Source of the DNA: Marthasterias glacialis
Taxonomy: Eukaryota; Echinodermata; Asteroidea; Forcipulatida; Asteriidae
Direction: 5' to 3'
DNA: 64,000 nucleotides
Assembly (NCBI GenBank): GCA_911728455.2
Contig: OU452226.1
Location: 15,703,938-15,767,937 of the forward strand
Made by a program: the position numbers and the translations under genes. Numbering within the stretch: the first letter of the stretch is position 1; every line of letters begins with the position of its first letter. The notes under the pieces are model-generated. The model did not search any database and was not told where the DNA came from. It was given only the letters and a program-made list of their open reading frames with translations. This document shows, in pieces, positions 43,970 through 54,794 of the stretch.

Positions 43970-44160
43970 CCAGAAGCTCAAACAGTGTCCCAGCCTTCAA
44001 ACGTGCTCTCAAAACCCACCTTTTTGCCTCTTCTTAGCTGGTCATCTTTATCTTTGTTCTGTCTTTTTCCTTCTTCTTTCCTTCTCAGCGCCTTGTATCC
44101 TTTGGCAATTTGGCGCTTTATAAATACTGTTATTATTATTATTATTATTGTCATAGTAAG
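43970..44160 (+). mobile_element. 5'-truncated LINE 3' end with (TTA)n tail
   Basis: The frame at 43996 reads AFKRALKTHLFASS then a stop: the end of a CR1/L2-type LINE polyprotein (FKRxLKTHLF is typical). It is followed by a short 3' UTR (TTTGGCGCTTTATAAATA) and a (TTA)n tail at 44129-44150. Confidence 0.75.
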
Positions 44161-45589
44161 CTCCAGGCAGAAGGATGTGCTGATGGGACATTTCTAAAAT
44201 GCATCTATGTTTCTTCCTGCAATAACACTTAACTGTGTCACAAAAACAGTCATTCTGTGCGTTTTTAGACTTTTTTTAAGACTCCCACAGCACCTACAGT
44301 TTGTGTTCAGGCTAAAAAACTACCGATGTGAGATAACAGGTTGTGATTTTAGGAATCGGTGCGATAAAACACCGGAGCTAAGAAAAACGAAGCCGAAATA
44401 ATATGGAAAGGGCACATGCTCTAATGATTTGAAGTTTTAAACACATAATTTATATCCAAGATAAACTACAGTATTGGCAATCGAGAATTTGTTTTTTTTA
44501 CTAGATTCTGACAGCTTATACCGAACTTTAATTTCTTAAAATGGTACTGTTAAACAAAATAGAGCATGGGTTGCACTACAGTATGCGCGTTGCAAATTTT
44601 AAATAAAATTTGACACAGAAATAACCGATTATGAGTAACGCAATTCCGTGAACTTTTAGCATGGCCCCATACTAAATTGAAATGGACTGTTTATTGGATT
44701 CAACTAAAAACCACCCTCCGAGCGAGGCTTATTCGGGGCACTTACGAGACTGTCACCGGCTGACGAAGGTTGAGTGCGGGGGATTATTGGCGCAATCTAA
44801 GGGAGCAAACACCGTGCTGCGCGACCGGATGTTTGGTATCCAGGGACGAGGAAATAGTATAGGCCTGCTATGGGTATCACTACAGGTGACCTCAAGGGTT
44901 TATTACTCCTCTGAAATTTAAAAAAGAAGTTTTATTTATATGTTTTTATTGAACAAATACATGTATTACTATATTACAGAACAGAGCGCTCTAAAAAGAG
45001 CGCAGTCTCTTACTTAATCCGACTGCTAAACAGCAATCCAAATTAGCAAGAGCATTACCTCTCCTTTAACGGAAATGTTAATGGCAGATGCCGTATATTC
45101 AATGTTGATGGCTTGTAATTATTCTTTGTTTTAAATGTATCCCATCCCCACTTTTTCAAATGCTCTGCATTAGCAAAAGTTGTTACTTCTTTTTTTCTTG
45201 ATTTGCATTGTTGTATTTTTTTCCTATTTCTTGCGTGTTTATAATACCTCTTCTTACTGTATAAGATTTCGCAATTCGGCCCTTGGCCGCTATGAAATTT
45301 TGTTCTTCTAATAAACCGATTCAAATCAAATCACAATATACATTCTGATATGTAATTTGAGGCATTGCAAAGTACCAGTGGAGTAGTGGTATAGTATTCG
45401 GTTGGCGGTAACACTATTATCTGTGTAGATTTGTTATTACAACTTGTCCTGCTATTTATCTACTGCTGCGGAATAGATTGGGGAAAACCGAGGACTACCT
45501 AGTTCATATAGAGGCCATAAAAGTAATGGGTTGTTGTAGTGTGTGGGAAGAACGCCCCCCCCCCACACACACACACCATATGGGGAAAA
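44161..45589. other. Intergenic, no supported gene
   Basis: Around 45240-45335 the phrase TATGAAATTTTGTTCTTCTA followed by AATAAACC and two CAAAT units looks like another LINE 3' tail, too short to be sure. Frames of 79-89 codons have no motif. Confidence 0.35.
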
Positions 45590-45717
45590 ATTTGCTTAAC
45601 CAAAAAGAAACTGTGAACCCAAAACCTCAGAGTCGCTTGTTACAGCCCGGTGACGAGAGGGATTCGAACCACAGGTCCTCGAAGAGGTGGAGGGCTGGGG
45701 TTGGGGGAGCTCATCTA
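45590..45717 (-). mobile_element. Probable tRNA-derived SINE fragment next to a MITE
   Basis: Minus strand B box GGTTCGAATCCCTC (45658-45671), then GTCACCGGGCTGTAACAAG. The A-box side is cut off by the MITE at 45718-45920. Confidence 0.4.
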
Positions 45718-45722
45718 TACAC

Positions 45723-45758
<36 letters not shown>

Positions 45759-45920
45759 CCCCGGGTCAGAACTGACCCGAAACTGAGGCCGAATCTGAGT
45801 CTAAACCCCCATTCTGTAACCACTTACCGGGTCAGCCCGACCAATAAGTGGGTCAGGCCCCCCCCCCCCTGGGGTTCCCGGAATCCAGGTCAATTTCGAC
45901 CCGTGAGTTTTTAGAGTGTA
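45718..45920. mobile_element. MITE with TACACTCTAAAAA termini
   Basis: 203 bp: TACACTCTAAAAA and TTTTTAGAGTGTA are perfect 13-bp ends. A run of about 30 A, then GGGTCAGAACTGACCCG and GGTCAATTTCGACCCG palindromes inside. Confidence 0.85.
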
Positions 45921-46519
45921 GATACTTCACCAACCTGGCGGTGCCACGTCCTTGAAAACCTTCGCTGTACCGGGGTACATGCAGTCACTTCTGAGTAATC
46001 CCGAATAACCCTATCGAGCAACAACATAACATGGCAATCCCAACAAAATGACTGCAAACGATCCCCAAGTGAACTTTGTTCCTATGTGACCACGGCCAAG
46101 TGAAATGGCACCCCTACTGTTAGTACAAGTTGTCAGAAGATTTGTCTTGTTTCTCCCGATTTCTTCACGAATATCCAATTTACTGAAGATAGTCATCTTC
46201 TTAAGGCAATTCTCGTTGTTTATCCAAAAGAACGTGTACTGAATATTTGTGTTTTTATCAAATCAAGATGCCACCGGGATTGTAGTGTGTTCCCGTGGTA
46301 ACCGACGGAATTATTTTTTGGCCTGTTGCCCTGTTGCCAATTTAAAAGAAATAACCGCGCTCTAGTCATTTTAAAGGCAGATAGGTTTTTTTTATTTATT
46401 TTTCCTTGATTGCATCTAAAATTCAGATGAAAAAAAAATCAAAAATCAAAAAGATTAGGATAGAAAATTATTACGATTTATATTCTAGTTTGATTTGAAA
46501 ATCTCATTTCATTGAGTTG
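45921..46519. other. Intergenic, no identifiable feature
   Basis: No supported gene. Confidence 0.35.
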
Positions 46520-46946
46520 TTAAAGGGACACAAGGCCTTCGGATTGGGTGCCTTTGGGCTTTAAAAAGAGTTATGAAATGAACATTATGGTTGGAAAGGT
46601 AATTAAAAAAATAAAATTATAATGAGTCACATAACTACCCCTTGAAATTGTGTGGTTTTTATTCAGTTTCGTGGCAGAACACGGCCGGCCATTTTGTAGA
46701 ACCAAATTTTTGACTTCACAAAATGGCGGACCGTATTTTTCTATGAGTGTAGTTCCGCTGGTTTTATTTCCAGAGACAAATGTAGTTTTTTTATTAAATT
46801 AAACACTACTCACAAATTACAATACATACCATTCAATATGTAGGTGTTTTATTGCATGAACATTATCTTTAAAGGAATTTAAAGGAGCAATTCCAAACAG
46901 CAAAATTGTAAGAGATTTGAAGGCAATGACTTGTATGTCCCTTTAA
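46520..46946. mobile_element. MITE-like family with central CCGCCATTTT palindrome, copy 3 (reverse)
   Basis: Perfect 11-bp ends TTAAAGGGACA and TGTCCCTTTAA. The centre is GGCCGGCCATTTTGTAG ... CAAAATGGCGGACCG. This copy shows both ends clearly and so defines the family. Confidence 0.75.
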
Positions 46947-47802
46947 TTGGAAAACATCAGTCTACCACCTTGTGTAAATTTCGTCAATAAGGTGTTGATC
47001 ACCCCTTTTCAAGAAAATGCCGAATTTTAACGGCGATTGTTTTGAACGTTCACGTGTGCCTATTCCGATCTGCCCAATTGAAATAAGAACAGTTGAAGGA
47101 CACACTTACTGCACTGATGGGCAGCACTGCAGACTGAAATATTCCTCGCAACAACCGGTGCTCGTAGCCTGTCGAGGTTATACAAAATTATTGTTTTTGC
47201 TTAGCCGATCCTTACAGCATTTATATAAAATAGCTACGCCAGGCCTAAAATTTTTCTAAATTGATGCATTTCTGTTGACAGATTGTAATTAGCCTTTGCT
47301 GTACCAGGCTACATCAGCACGATTAAACGGCTTTCGTACATACATTGTATATTTGCATTTATCTAATGAGCCCTTGAAAGGAGACTAACTACCAATTAGT
47401 TTCCTTTTTATGATGCAATATTGCTCCGTGTCCTTCATTGAGAATTCACCAAAAGTGGGTCGTTCTTATACAGTCAACAGAATACCTAAATGGCTCTGAA
47501 TTATTCATAAGTGGGGGACGGACAAAGCGGCGTGTTTCCCCTTTTTGGACGTGCTTAAAAGATTCTGTGTATATGCCCTGATTTGATTTTTAGTCATCAG
47601 CAGGCCAGTTTGTTGTCTGTCCAGGCTTTAAAAGGCTCAAATTAAAAGTCGACCATTGTTCAAACCGCTGATAATTACTAACACTAAAGAAGACTCCAAG
47701 TCACGACCAATCAGTGTGCCGCCATTGCTTAGTACGGGGCATTCCATTCATTGCGTTCATCGTTCATTCGATGTTTTTGTTATTTTATCTTTTTCTTTTG
47801 GG
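46947..47802. other. Intergenic, no identifiable feature
   Basis: An 80-codon frame at 47017-47259 has no motif and is not supported. Confidence 0.3.
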
Positions 47803-47970
47803 TGTTGTTTGTCTGTTTAGTTGTTTGTTTGTTTGTTTGTGTGTTTGTTGGGTTGTTTGTTTGTTTGTTTGTTTGTTTGTTTGTTTGTTGGGTTGTTGGG
47901 CTGTTTGTTTGTTTTTTTGTTGGGCTGTTTGTTTGTATGTTTGTTGGGCTGTTTGTTTGTTTGTTTGTGT
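47803..47970 (+). repeat. (GTTT)n microsatellite with GGGCTG interruptions
   Basis: GTTT/TGTT units broken by repeated TTGGGCTG or TTGGGTTG words, suggesting a higher-order unit of about 35-60 bp. It yields false Leu/Cys/Val-rich frames on the plus strand and Asn/Lys/Gln-rich frames on the minus strand. Confidence 0.9.
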
Positions 47971-49494
47971 CTTAGGGGGTTGGGGTTGGGGGAGGGGTCT
48001 GTAATGTAGACCATTTTAGGTCAAAGTGTTTTCCTCCATTATTACCGCGATGATGTGATTATTACGCCTATGGATGCATGCACGCAGGCATTAACACTCA
48101 TCTTGCCGCTGTTTTTCTGCGTACAGTTGCGTCATCATCAGTGGTCGGAGATGCATTGTGCGCGTTTCTATAACCCGGACTCGTTGAGCTTTCGGTCATT
48201 AATTAAGCCTTTTTTGCATGTTCAGCTCAGACCATACCGTAACCGAGTTGTTGGCTCGGTAAAGACTAACAAAAAATGTCTACGGAATTCTTTTTAAAAG
48301 TGAAAAACCTTGAAGCATACCAATCAAAATATTGAAAAATGTATAAAGACTAAATTCCATTACTTGAAAATAAAATAAAGACTGTATATTTGTAGAACAT
48401 TAATTTCCAAGAGATGTACGTACGTCAAGCAATCCGTTCTGGTTACAGACCCGTTTTCGCGTAGCCCTCTGACAACTTGTTTCTGGCCATGGTTGCCAAA
48501 ATACGCCCCTGTGATTATGCGTCCCAAAAAGAACGCTGAGCGTATCGGCGTCAAGCCCAGTAATTGCGGATAGACTGGTACATGAGGACATAAGCAATGG
48601 TTTGGTCTAACAGCGGGGCGGATAGGGGAAATACAAGTCATTTACAAAAGTTTCAGTAATAATTGCGTCTTATTCTATCTCAATGTTTCAAAGGACAAAC
48701 CTTTTTTCTTCCATGGCTCTAAAGACCTTATGCACTGACGTCATCAGGCCGCCATCTTAGAGGTAAAGTGATGACGAAACAGTGGATGAAGGTCACCACC
48801 GGAAAACTTGAAACGTATTTCTCTTAGCTTTCGTGTGGAAAAAAACACCCTTACCTATAAAATACCATTTTCTACACGACCATTCATGTTTTTTGTTTTT
48901 GTGTAAAACGGAAAATCAACACACACACACACACAACTATGCAAATTGTGGCCGTAGGCCTACTTGACCCGTAAAAAGACTACGATTCCTTTTGGTTAAT
49001 CTCGAAACCGTAGCTCGAGAACCGTGTTCAAAAATGAAACTTTCCCCCTACAAGTGACGATTTTGGTCGAGCCAAGCTCAAGTTTTAGTCGATAAATCTT
49101 GCCGTTGTTTTTCACTCTCTTTCGGGGGACGAAAACACTTCAACGACGCCGTAGGTTAAAAAGCTCGGCTCCCAAGTGAGGCAGCGTGGAGTACATAGAT
49201 AAAGTATGGATCGCACAGGGGAACGAGGATGGGGGCATTGGCAGACCGGTAAAGAGAGCATTGACGTCATGGTGACGTCAATGATAGGAAGCTTAAAGAA
49301 TATGAGAGGTTCTTGTGCACCGATTTTAAAGGTATGTTGGTATATGTATCGGGCGTTTGTTAGTAATTGTAAACACAGACATACATGGTAATGCACAATT
49401 CGACATAATTGTATACTAGCCTAGACCTGTTTTAGAGCTAAATAGATAGTATACAATTATATCGGTTTTAGGGTGGACAGCTAGATATAAGTTC
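47971..49494. other. Intergenic, no supported gene
   Basis: An (AC)n run at 48919-48934 and a GACGTCATCAGGCCGCC fragment at 48738-48754. A 93-codon minus frame (48360-48641) has no motif. Confidence 0.35.
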
Positions 49495-49640
49495 CCGAAA
49501 TTAACCAAATTCACCTGACGTCACCATCGCAATAATCTTGATTGAGCCGTTTTGGGAGTTAATGTCCCCTGTGTGTTAAACAGTGTAGTGCGCATTTGAG
49601 GCGACGCGACGATTACACATATTAGGCTTATAGACCTTTC
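49495..49640 (-). repeat. GACGTCACxCGCGGC family, reverse copy
   Basis: Minus strand order: GTCGCGTCGCCTCAAATGCGC, then CACTGTTTAACACAC, CCAAAACGGCTCAATCAAG, ATTATTGCGATGGTGACGTC. Confidence 0.55.
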
Positions 49641-49723
49641 TATTGTTGATAAACTGGTTGGCAAGGACGGACGGCCAAATGTAACAAAACATTCTGGTCT
49701 CGTTGACAGACGTTTTTTTTATT

Positions 49724-49772
49724 GGGGGGAGGGGGGAGGGGGTGGGGTGGGGAGGTGGGGGTTGGGGGTTGC
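49724..49772. repeat. G-rich tract
   Basis: GGGGGGAGGGGGGAGGGGGT followed by more G4-5 runs: four or more G-runs close together, so it could form a G-quadruplex on the plus strand. Confidence 0.8.
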
Positions 49773-49908
49773 GAAAATGGCCTTTACTTGCAAATTGTCG
49801 CAACCCGCTCTGCTTGTGTCATTTCACATCTGACTGAATGCTTATTCTCGTTTTTGTGAGCACGTTTGTTTGCAGTTCATTTTGACTGGTGAAAGACCGT
49901 TGTATAAT

Positions 49909-50067
49909 GGCCCTTTTCGAAACCGGCTTCGGGTTGGGTGCCAGCTTTAGGCTCCATCAGTTATTTTGAAAAAAACGTGCTCTTTCGGTACGGGGTTTCA
50001 GACAGGCAGACGGAGCCGAAGCCGAAGCCGAAGCCCAAGCCACATCCGTGGTTTGGAAAACGGCCCA
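49909..50067. mobile_element. MITE with GCCCxTTTTCGAAACC termini, copy 2
   Basis: It starts GGCCCTTTTCGAAACCGG and ends CGTGGTTTGGAAAACGGCCC. The interior GCCGAAGCCGAAGCCGAAGC extends a short triplet-like repeat also seen in copy 1. Confidence 0.8.
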
Positions 50068-50120
50068 TTATTTTGCCAACGTACACACGGTCGTTAAATT
50101 ACTAGCATCTCGTTTAAAGT

Positions 50121-50300
50121 GTATTGACGTGTATTGCACGCACGTCACGCGCGGCGACTGTGACATGCTCACCATTTTGTAAACGCCGCGTTGCCTAAAG
50201 TTCGCACTACACTGAATAACACACTGTGACACTGCCTTCCAAAACTGCGCAACCAAGATTATTGAGATGATGACGTTAGGTGAGTCCAGTAGGCCCGAAT
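50121..50300 (+). repeat. GACGTCACxCGCGGC family, copy 3
   Basis: GCACGTCACGCGCGGCGACT, GCTCACCATTTTGTAAACGC, CGTTGCCTAAAG, CTTCCAAAACTGCGCAACC, GATGATGACGT. It lies about 55 bases after the MITE at 49909-50067. Confidence 0.7.
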
Positions 50301-52554
50301 CCTCAAAGTCACTGTAAAAGCTGGAGTGATAAATCTGTATCTTGAACACCCCACAAATTATAAACACCACCGCTTGCTGCACCAAAACCCGCAAGTTGTC
50401 TGGTCACTAATTATCTGAATTTATCATGCTCGTCGATGATCGATTGTCTCTGGAGGGAATCTTAACGGTAGACGTTTTCCCAGGCATTTCTGGATGCCTC
50501 CGCCGTAACATTTGGAAAGAGAATTTTGTGTCATAGGATAACCCGGAATTCAAATGGAGCATTATTATGTGCAGTCAGACTTCTCTCTCGATTGCGACAA
50601 TTTTTGGACTGTTTTATGGCAGGCCCAGAATTATTTAGTCTGTCTATATTTCGTGATAGGATTTCTCATGGGACGTGACCCACGGGGGATTGATGCCGAT
50701 GCTGTCTGGATGCATATCATGATTCTGGGGAGCTACATGCCAACCGGTAGTTTTTGTAAATGCATCATTCGTCTCGTAATGGCATGAGCTTGAGAACACT
50801 ACCCGACGTACCGTCATATGTCGATCCCTGCACCCCCCCCCCCCCCCCGGACCCGCTTTGGAACAGACGGGAAAATACGGCAGCTCGTCGATTAATGACT
50901 CCTGATCGATGCAATCCGAGATCCGGATATTTGTTTCTTCTCATTTATCACGCTTTAATCTCGGAGTATCCGGGCTGCGGCTAATGGCCGCAGTTGTTTC
51001 CCCCAACAATCTCCCATTTGAAACGCTGTGTGCGGTTCCAGGCACTCCCATCAAGTCAGTGACGGGTTTCGCTGGAGTGTTTGCTTTAAAAAAGAAAAAA
51101 AAAGAAAAAAGAAGGGGAAAAAAAACCGATGAGAGACGTGAAATGGCTAGGGGCTGACATCAACTTATCGGTAGCTTTAGTGATCACGACAGTGGCTTTT
51201 ACATTAAATACGACGTGCCATGCAGATGATTGAACCATTTTGTAAAATGGCCTCATCAGTGCCGTAACTATATCTAGACATTATCATTTGTGTGTTTTAG
51301 GGGAGGGGGAAAAGAAATAATTTGGGGTGCTTTATAATTTACCAATTAATGGTTACAATTCACATTTGTCATTTATTTAAAAGCTAAAAGGTATCTCAGC
51401 ATGCTACATAATGATCTCGAGTGCAGAGCATCATGCTTGCCTGAGTGTCTTGTTCCCCTGAAAGTTGCCAACAACAGATTTCATTGCACAAAAGCTATTG
51501 TGAAATTAATAAGTATAACTGAACGTGCTTCGATTTCATTTCAACTTAGGCTGTGCAACTTGTAAGAAAAAAAGGGGGCAGGCGGCAGACATTATCTGTT
51601 CCATATTATGAATCAAACAATTCACAAAATAGACTGGATGTCACCAGTCTTAAGCATTAAAACGTACCTCAATGTAGCCCCGATGTCAAATCGCACGGCT
51701 CTTACTTACACTCTGTGTAATAAAATTAATGCGTCTGGGAATCAAAATGGCGCCTAAGGTCGATCAAGCGCGCCGTATAGACTCCATTGACCTAGAGTCC
51801 AGCCTCTGGGTAACCATTACCCTTGACTTTTTTTTTTACGAAGCTGACCCCTAATTATCGACAACTCTCTGTCTTAAGTGTCATGCTGTATATAGAGATG
51901 AAAACAGCTACGGACAGTGATGACGCAGATGGATTTTTAACGCCAATAGCCAACTTGGAATTGTCAAAATGGAGGGTTTCTCTTATATGCGGGCCCCATT
52001 AGACGTGTTTCATAGTGCCAGCGTATAGCCATGACGCTGAGATTCCATCGTTGCCCCGAAGCCGCGACTCTCCCATCGATCACAGCTGAAACGAGATATC
52101 TAGAGAGGGTAGCAAAAGGCTACAGCTTACGCGTAAACATTGCTGGCCCGGTTTCATATTAATCAAATACAAAAATGCTCTCCTGAAGCACAGACTTGTG
52201 ACGAGAAACCAGTTCCTTATTAAAAATTAACATTTTTAAATCATTTTCTGGTTGAATGAATATAACGTTCGCGTGTCACAACTTGCATTCATCAAAAACA
52301 CTAACTTCCTTGGGTGATTTACTTTATACGAATCTCGTTCCAGCTCAACAAAATCTTTCCTCATAAAACTCAACACCCAGGTTGGATTTATTAGATCGTT
52401 TTCATGAGCAGCCATCTTGCCTCCCCATGACCAATCGGCCTGAGAATGCGTCCGAGGGACGTGAAACAGTCGTCATAATTAAAAAAAAAGTAATCCATGT
52501 GGACTGGATTATCTTCATTACTACCTGAATGATTGAGAACATTCGTAAATACAT
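50301..52554. other. Intergenic, no supported gene
   Basis: A C run at 50832-50848 and purine runs near 51090-51125. The 50540-50800 stretch is complex, non-repetitive sequence with TTTTATGG-type motifs. It could be regulatory, but nothing decisive is visible. Confidence 0.35.
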
Positions 52555-52640
52555 CCATCTCGTATTTCTCCCATTTAAATCAGTGTAACCAAATCGAGGC
52601 TGGAAGGGCAAATAGTCTGGTGTGCACTTTTTTTTTTTAT
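52555..52640 (+). repeat. Dispersed CCATCCAGCCTCGG repeat, copy 3
   Basis: TCTCCCATTTAAATCAGTGT, then AACCAAATCGAGGCTGG and GCAAATAGTCTGGT, followed by a T run and TATATATA. Confidence 0.55.
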
Positions 52641-52875
52641 ATATACTAATGAATCAGTGTGCATGATTAATATTGCACTCGATGGTACTTGACCAAGATG
52701 GTGTCAGCATGATAAAGGTACGTTATAGTGGTCTTCCTGATCCCAAGCTCTATTGGTTTGCTAGTGCAGTCCTCAGTCCAGCGGAAACAACCAAAACATG
52801 GCGGTTGGATGATGAAGAGTTGGGAGTTGTTTTTAGGGTAATCGGTTTCAGGACGAAGTCGAGGCAGTGCACACG

Positions 52876-53455
52876 AGGGCGTGGCGATTGGATTCTGTGC
52901 CCGGATCGAGGTATACCGCAGCCTTGGAATGATGGGGAAGTTCCTTATTCGCACGTCCCGATACTGCAACAAAGGGCGTGGCGATTGGATTGTGTGCCCG
53001 GACCAATTTATACCGTAGCCTTGGAATGATGGGGAAGTTCCTTATTCGCACGTCCCGATACTGCAACAAAGGGCGTGGCGATTGGATTGTGTGCCCGGAT
53101 CGATTTATACCGTAGCCTTGGAATGATGGGGAAGTTCCTTATTCGCACGTCCCGATACTGCAACAAAGGGCGTGGCGATTGGATTGTGTGCCCGGACCGA
53201 TTTATACCGTAGCCTTGGAATGATGGGGAAGTTCCTTATTCGCACGTCCCGATACTGCAACAAAGGGCGTGGCGATTGGATTGTGTGCCCGGACCGATTT
53301 ATACCGTAGCCTTGGAATGATGGGGAAGTTCCTTATTCGCACGTCCCGGTACTGCAACAAAGGGCGTGGCGATTGGATTGTGTACCCAGATCGAGATATA
53401 GCCTCGAAATGGGCAAGTTCCTTATTTGCGCATCCAGACATACCGCAATAAAGGA
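52876..53455. repeat. 97-bp tandem repeat array, about six units
   Basis: The phase marker ATACCG sits at 52913, 53010, 53107, 53204 and 53301: an exact 97-bp period. The middle units differ by only one to three bases; the first and last are degenerate. Each unit holds GGGCGTGGCGATTGG and GGAAGTTCCTTATT. Because 97 is not a multiple of three, reading frames rotate between units and the open frames here are not genes. Confidence 0.95.
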
Positions 53456-53585
53456 ACGTGTTTGCCTATAAAGTGATAACGAAAGATTGCCTATGAACTA
53501 GTTATTATTGACAGTGGAATGAATGTGAAAGGAACCAAGTTTACAGCCAAATATAACATTTTGTAGGAGAAACGTATTGCAAACC

Positions 53586-53772
53586 AACACTCTAAAAAAT
53601 AAGTGTAGAATTCAGCCCTTCATAGAGTGCGGTGAGTGACTCTTCGATTCAGCTGAATAAAAGGAGTTGTAACATTATAGAATGTTAGATATAACTTTGA
53701 CAATGTTTATTTTAACTTTTCGTGTATAGGCCTAATCAGTAGTTAAAATCCAACTTATTTTGTAAGAGTGAA
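53586..53772. mobile_element. MITE, ACACTCTAAAAA family, degraded
   Basis: It starts ACACTCTAAAAAATAAGT and ends ACTTATTTTGTAAGAGTG. The interior has paired CAGCTGAAT and GTTAGATATAAC-type words. Confidence 0.6.
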
Positions 53773-54594
53773 TGTAAGCCTATTACCTACTTGGTTTTAT
53801 TTATTTTTTTTATTTTTTAGGCCTATGCCTGCGATGTTTGTGACTTAGGTCCCCTCGTTACGTCTGCGTGACACAATTTTAATCAACACTCTTCTGAAAG
53901 AAAACAAAAATCTGCCCTGACCTGAAGTAAAGGACATACAGGCAAACTTAAAAAAAAAATAGGTTACAACTCAAGCAAGAAAACAAAAATCTCAAATAAT
54001 GTAGAATTATATAAAGAACCAAAATTACTGCGGGGTCACCTGATATACACGGCAGCAATTATCGAAAAATCGCTTACAACTCAAGCAAGAATACAAATAT
54101 CTCAAATTATCAGTAATTATGTATTAAGTAACCAACATTACTGCGGGGAAGGGGTCGTCTGGTAGACACGGCAGCAATTATCGTAGTGTTGGCCTAGATC
54201 CGAAGTTTCTGTGGAATTCATATAGCAGTCGTCTGCGGTTTCCTTTTTTTTCAGCGGACACAGGGAACAAGAAAATCAGCCTCGAAGTCACGGAGTGCAC
54301 AAATTGGTTTTTGGATCAAAACATCACTCTTCAATGTGAAATCCATCATGCACGTTATATAACAACCGCACGTTATCAACGGAGGGAGCGAGGGAGAGAG
54401 AATGGGAGCGAGGGGGTTGTACTGGTTGTATAGGTCGTAGTGACAGACAAAACCTAATTGGTTTTGTCGTTCATTTCTAAAGTATTGTGTTGTTGTTGGC
54501 GGAAATCAGCCACCGTAATTTTCAGACTGCCCTCTGTACAAAGGTGGAAACTCATATCCATTAGTGTTGTATTTAACGGTTTTGTCGGCAGCAA
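53773..54594. other. Intergenic, one short duplicated segment
   Basis: About 100 bp is duplicated locally: AACTCAAGCAAGAA, AAATCTCAAAT, then ACTGCGGGG and ACACGGCAGCAATTATCG occur near 53967-54064 and again near 54078-54183. No gene. Confidence 0.6.
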
Positions 54595-54794
54595 GGCCCG
54601 AAGTTTCATAAAGCTGTTACTTAGCACAACAAGTAGCTAAGCACAAACAAATATTTGGAATAGGGTTACCAGCCAAAATACAATTTGCACATGTACCACT
54701 CGTCTGTTACTGGTGTCCTGCTCATTTTTGCTTGAGCAGAAAAGTTCGTGAGCCGAATAGTTTCTGCTAATAGGCAGCTCTGTGAAATCGGGCC
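54595..54794. mobile_element. MITE, GGGCCCAATTTCAT family
   Basis: GGCCCGAAGTTTCATAAAGC to GCTCTGTGAAATCGGGCC. The interior has AGTAGCTAAGCACAA, TTACCAGCCAAAATACA and TGGTGTCCTGCTCATTTTTG. Confidence 0.75.

Noticed and set aside
43562-44197. 75-147 codon frames, including an apparent membrane protein
   Set aside because: Explained by a foldback arm and by the out-of-frame reading of a LINE 3' end with a (TTA)n tail.
47714-48014. Cys/Leu/Val-rich 96-codon frame that looks like a membrane protein
   Set aside because: It is the translation of a (GTTT)n microsatellite; the other frames and the minus strand are open too.
52402-53451. Several frames of 60-118 codons over the 97-bp array
   Set aside because: Tandem-repeat translation; 97 is not divisible by three, so frames rotate and both strands are open.
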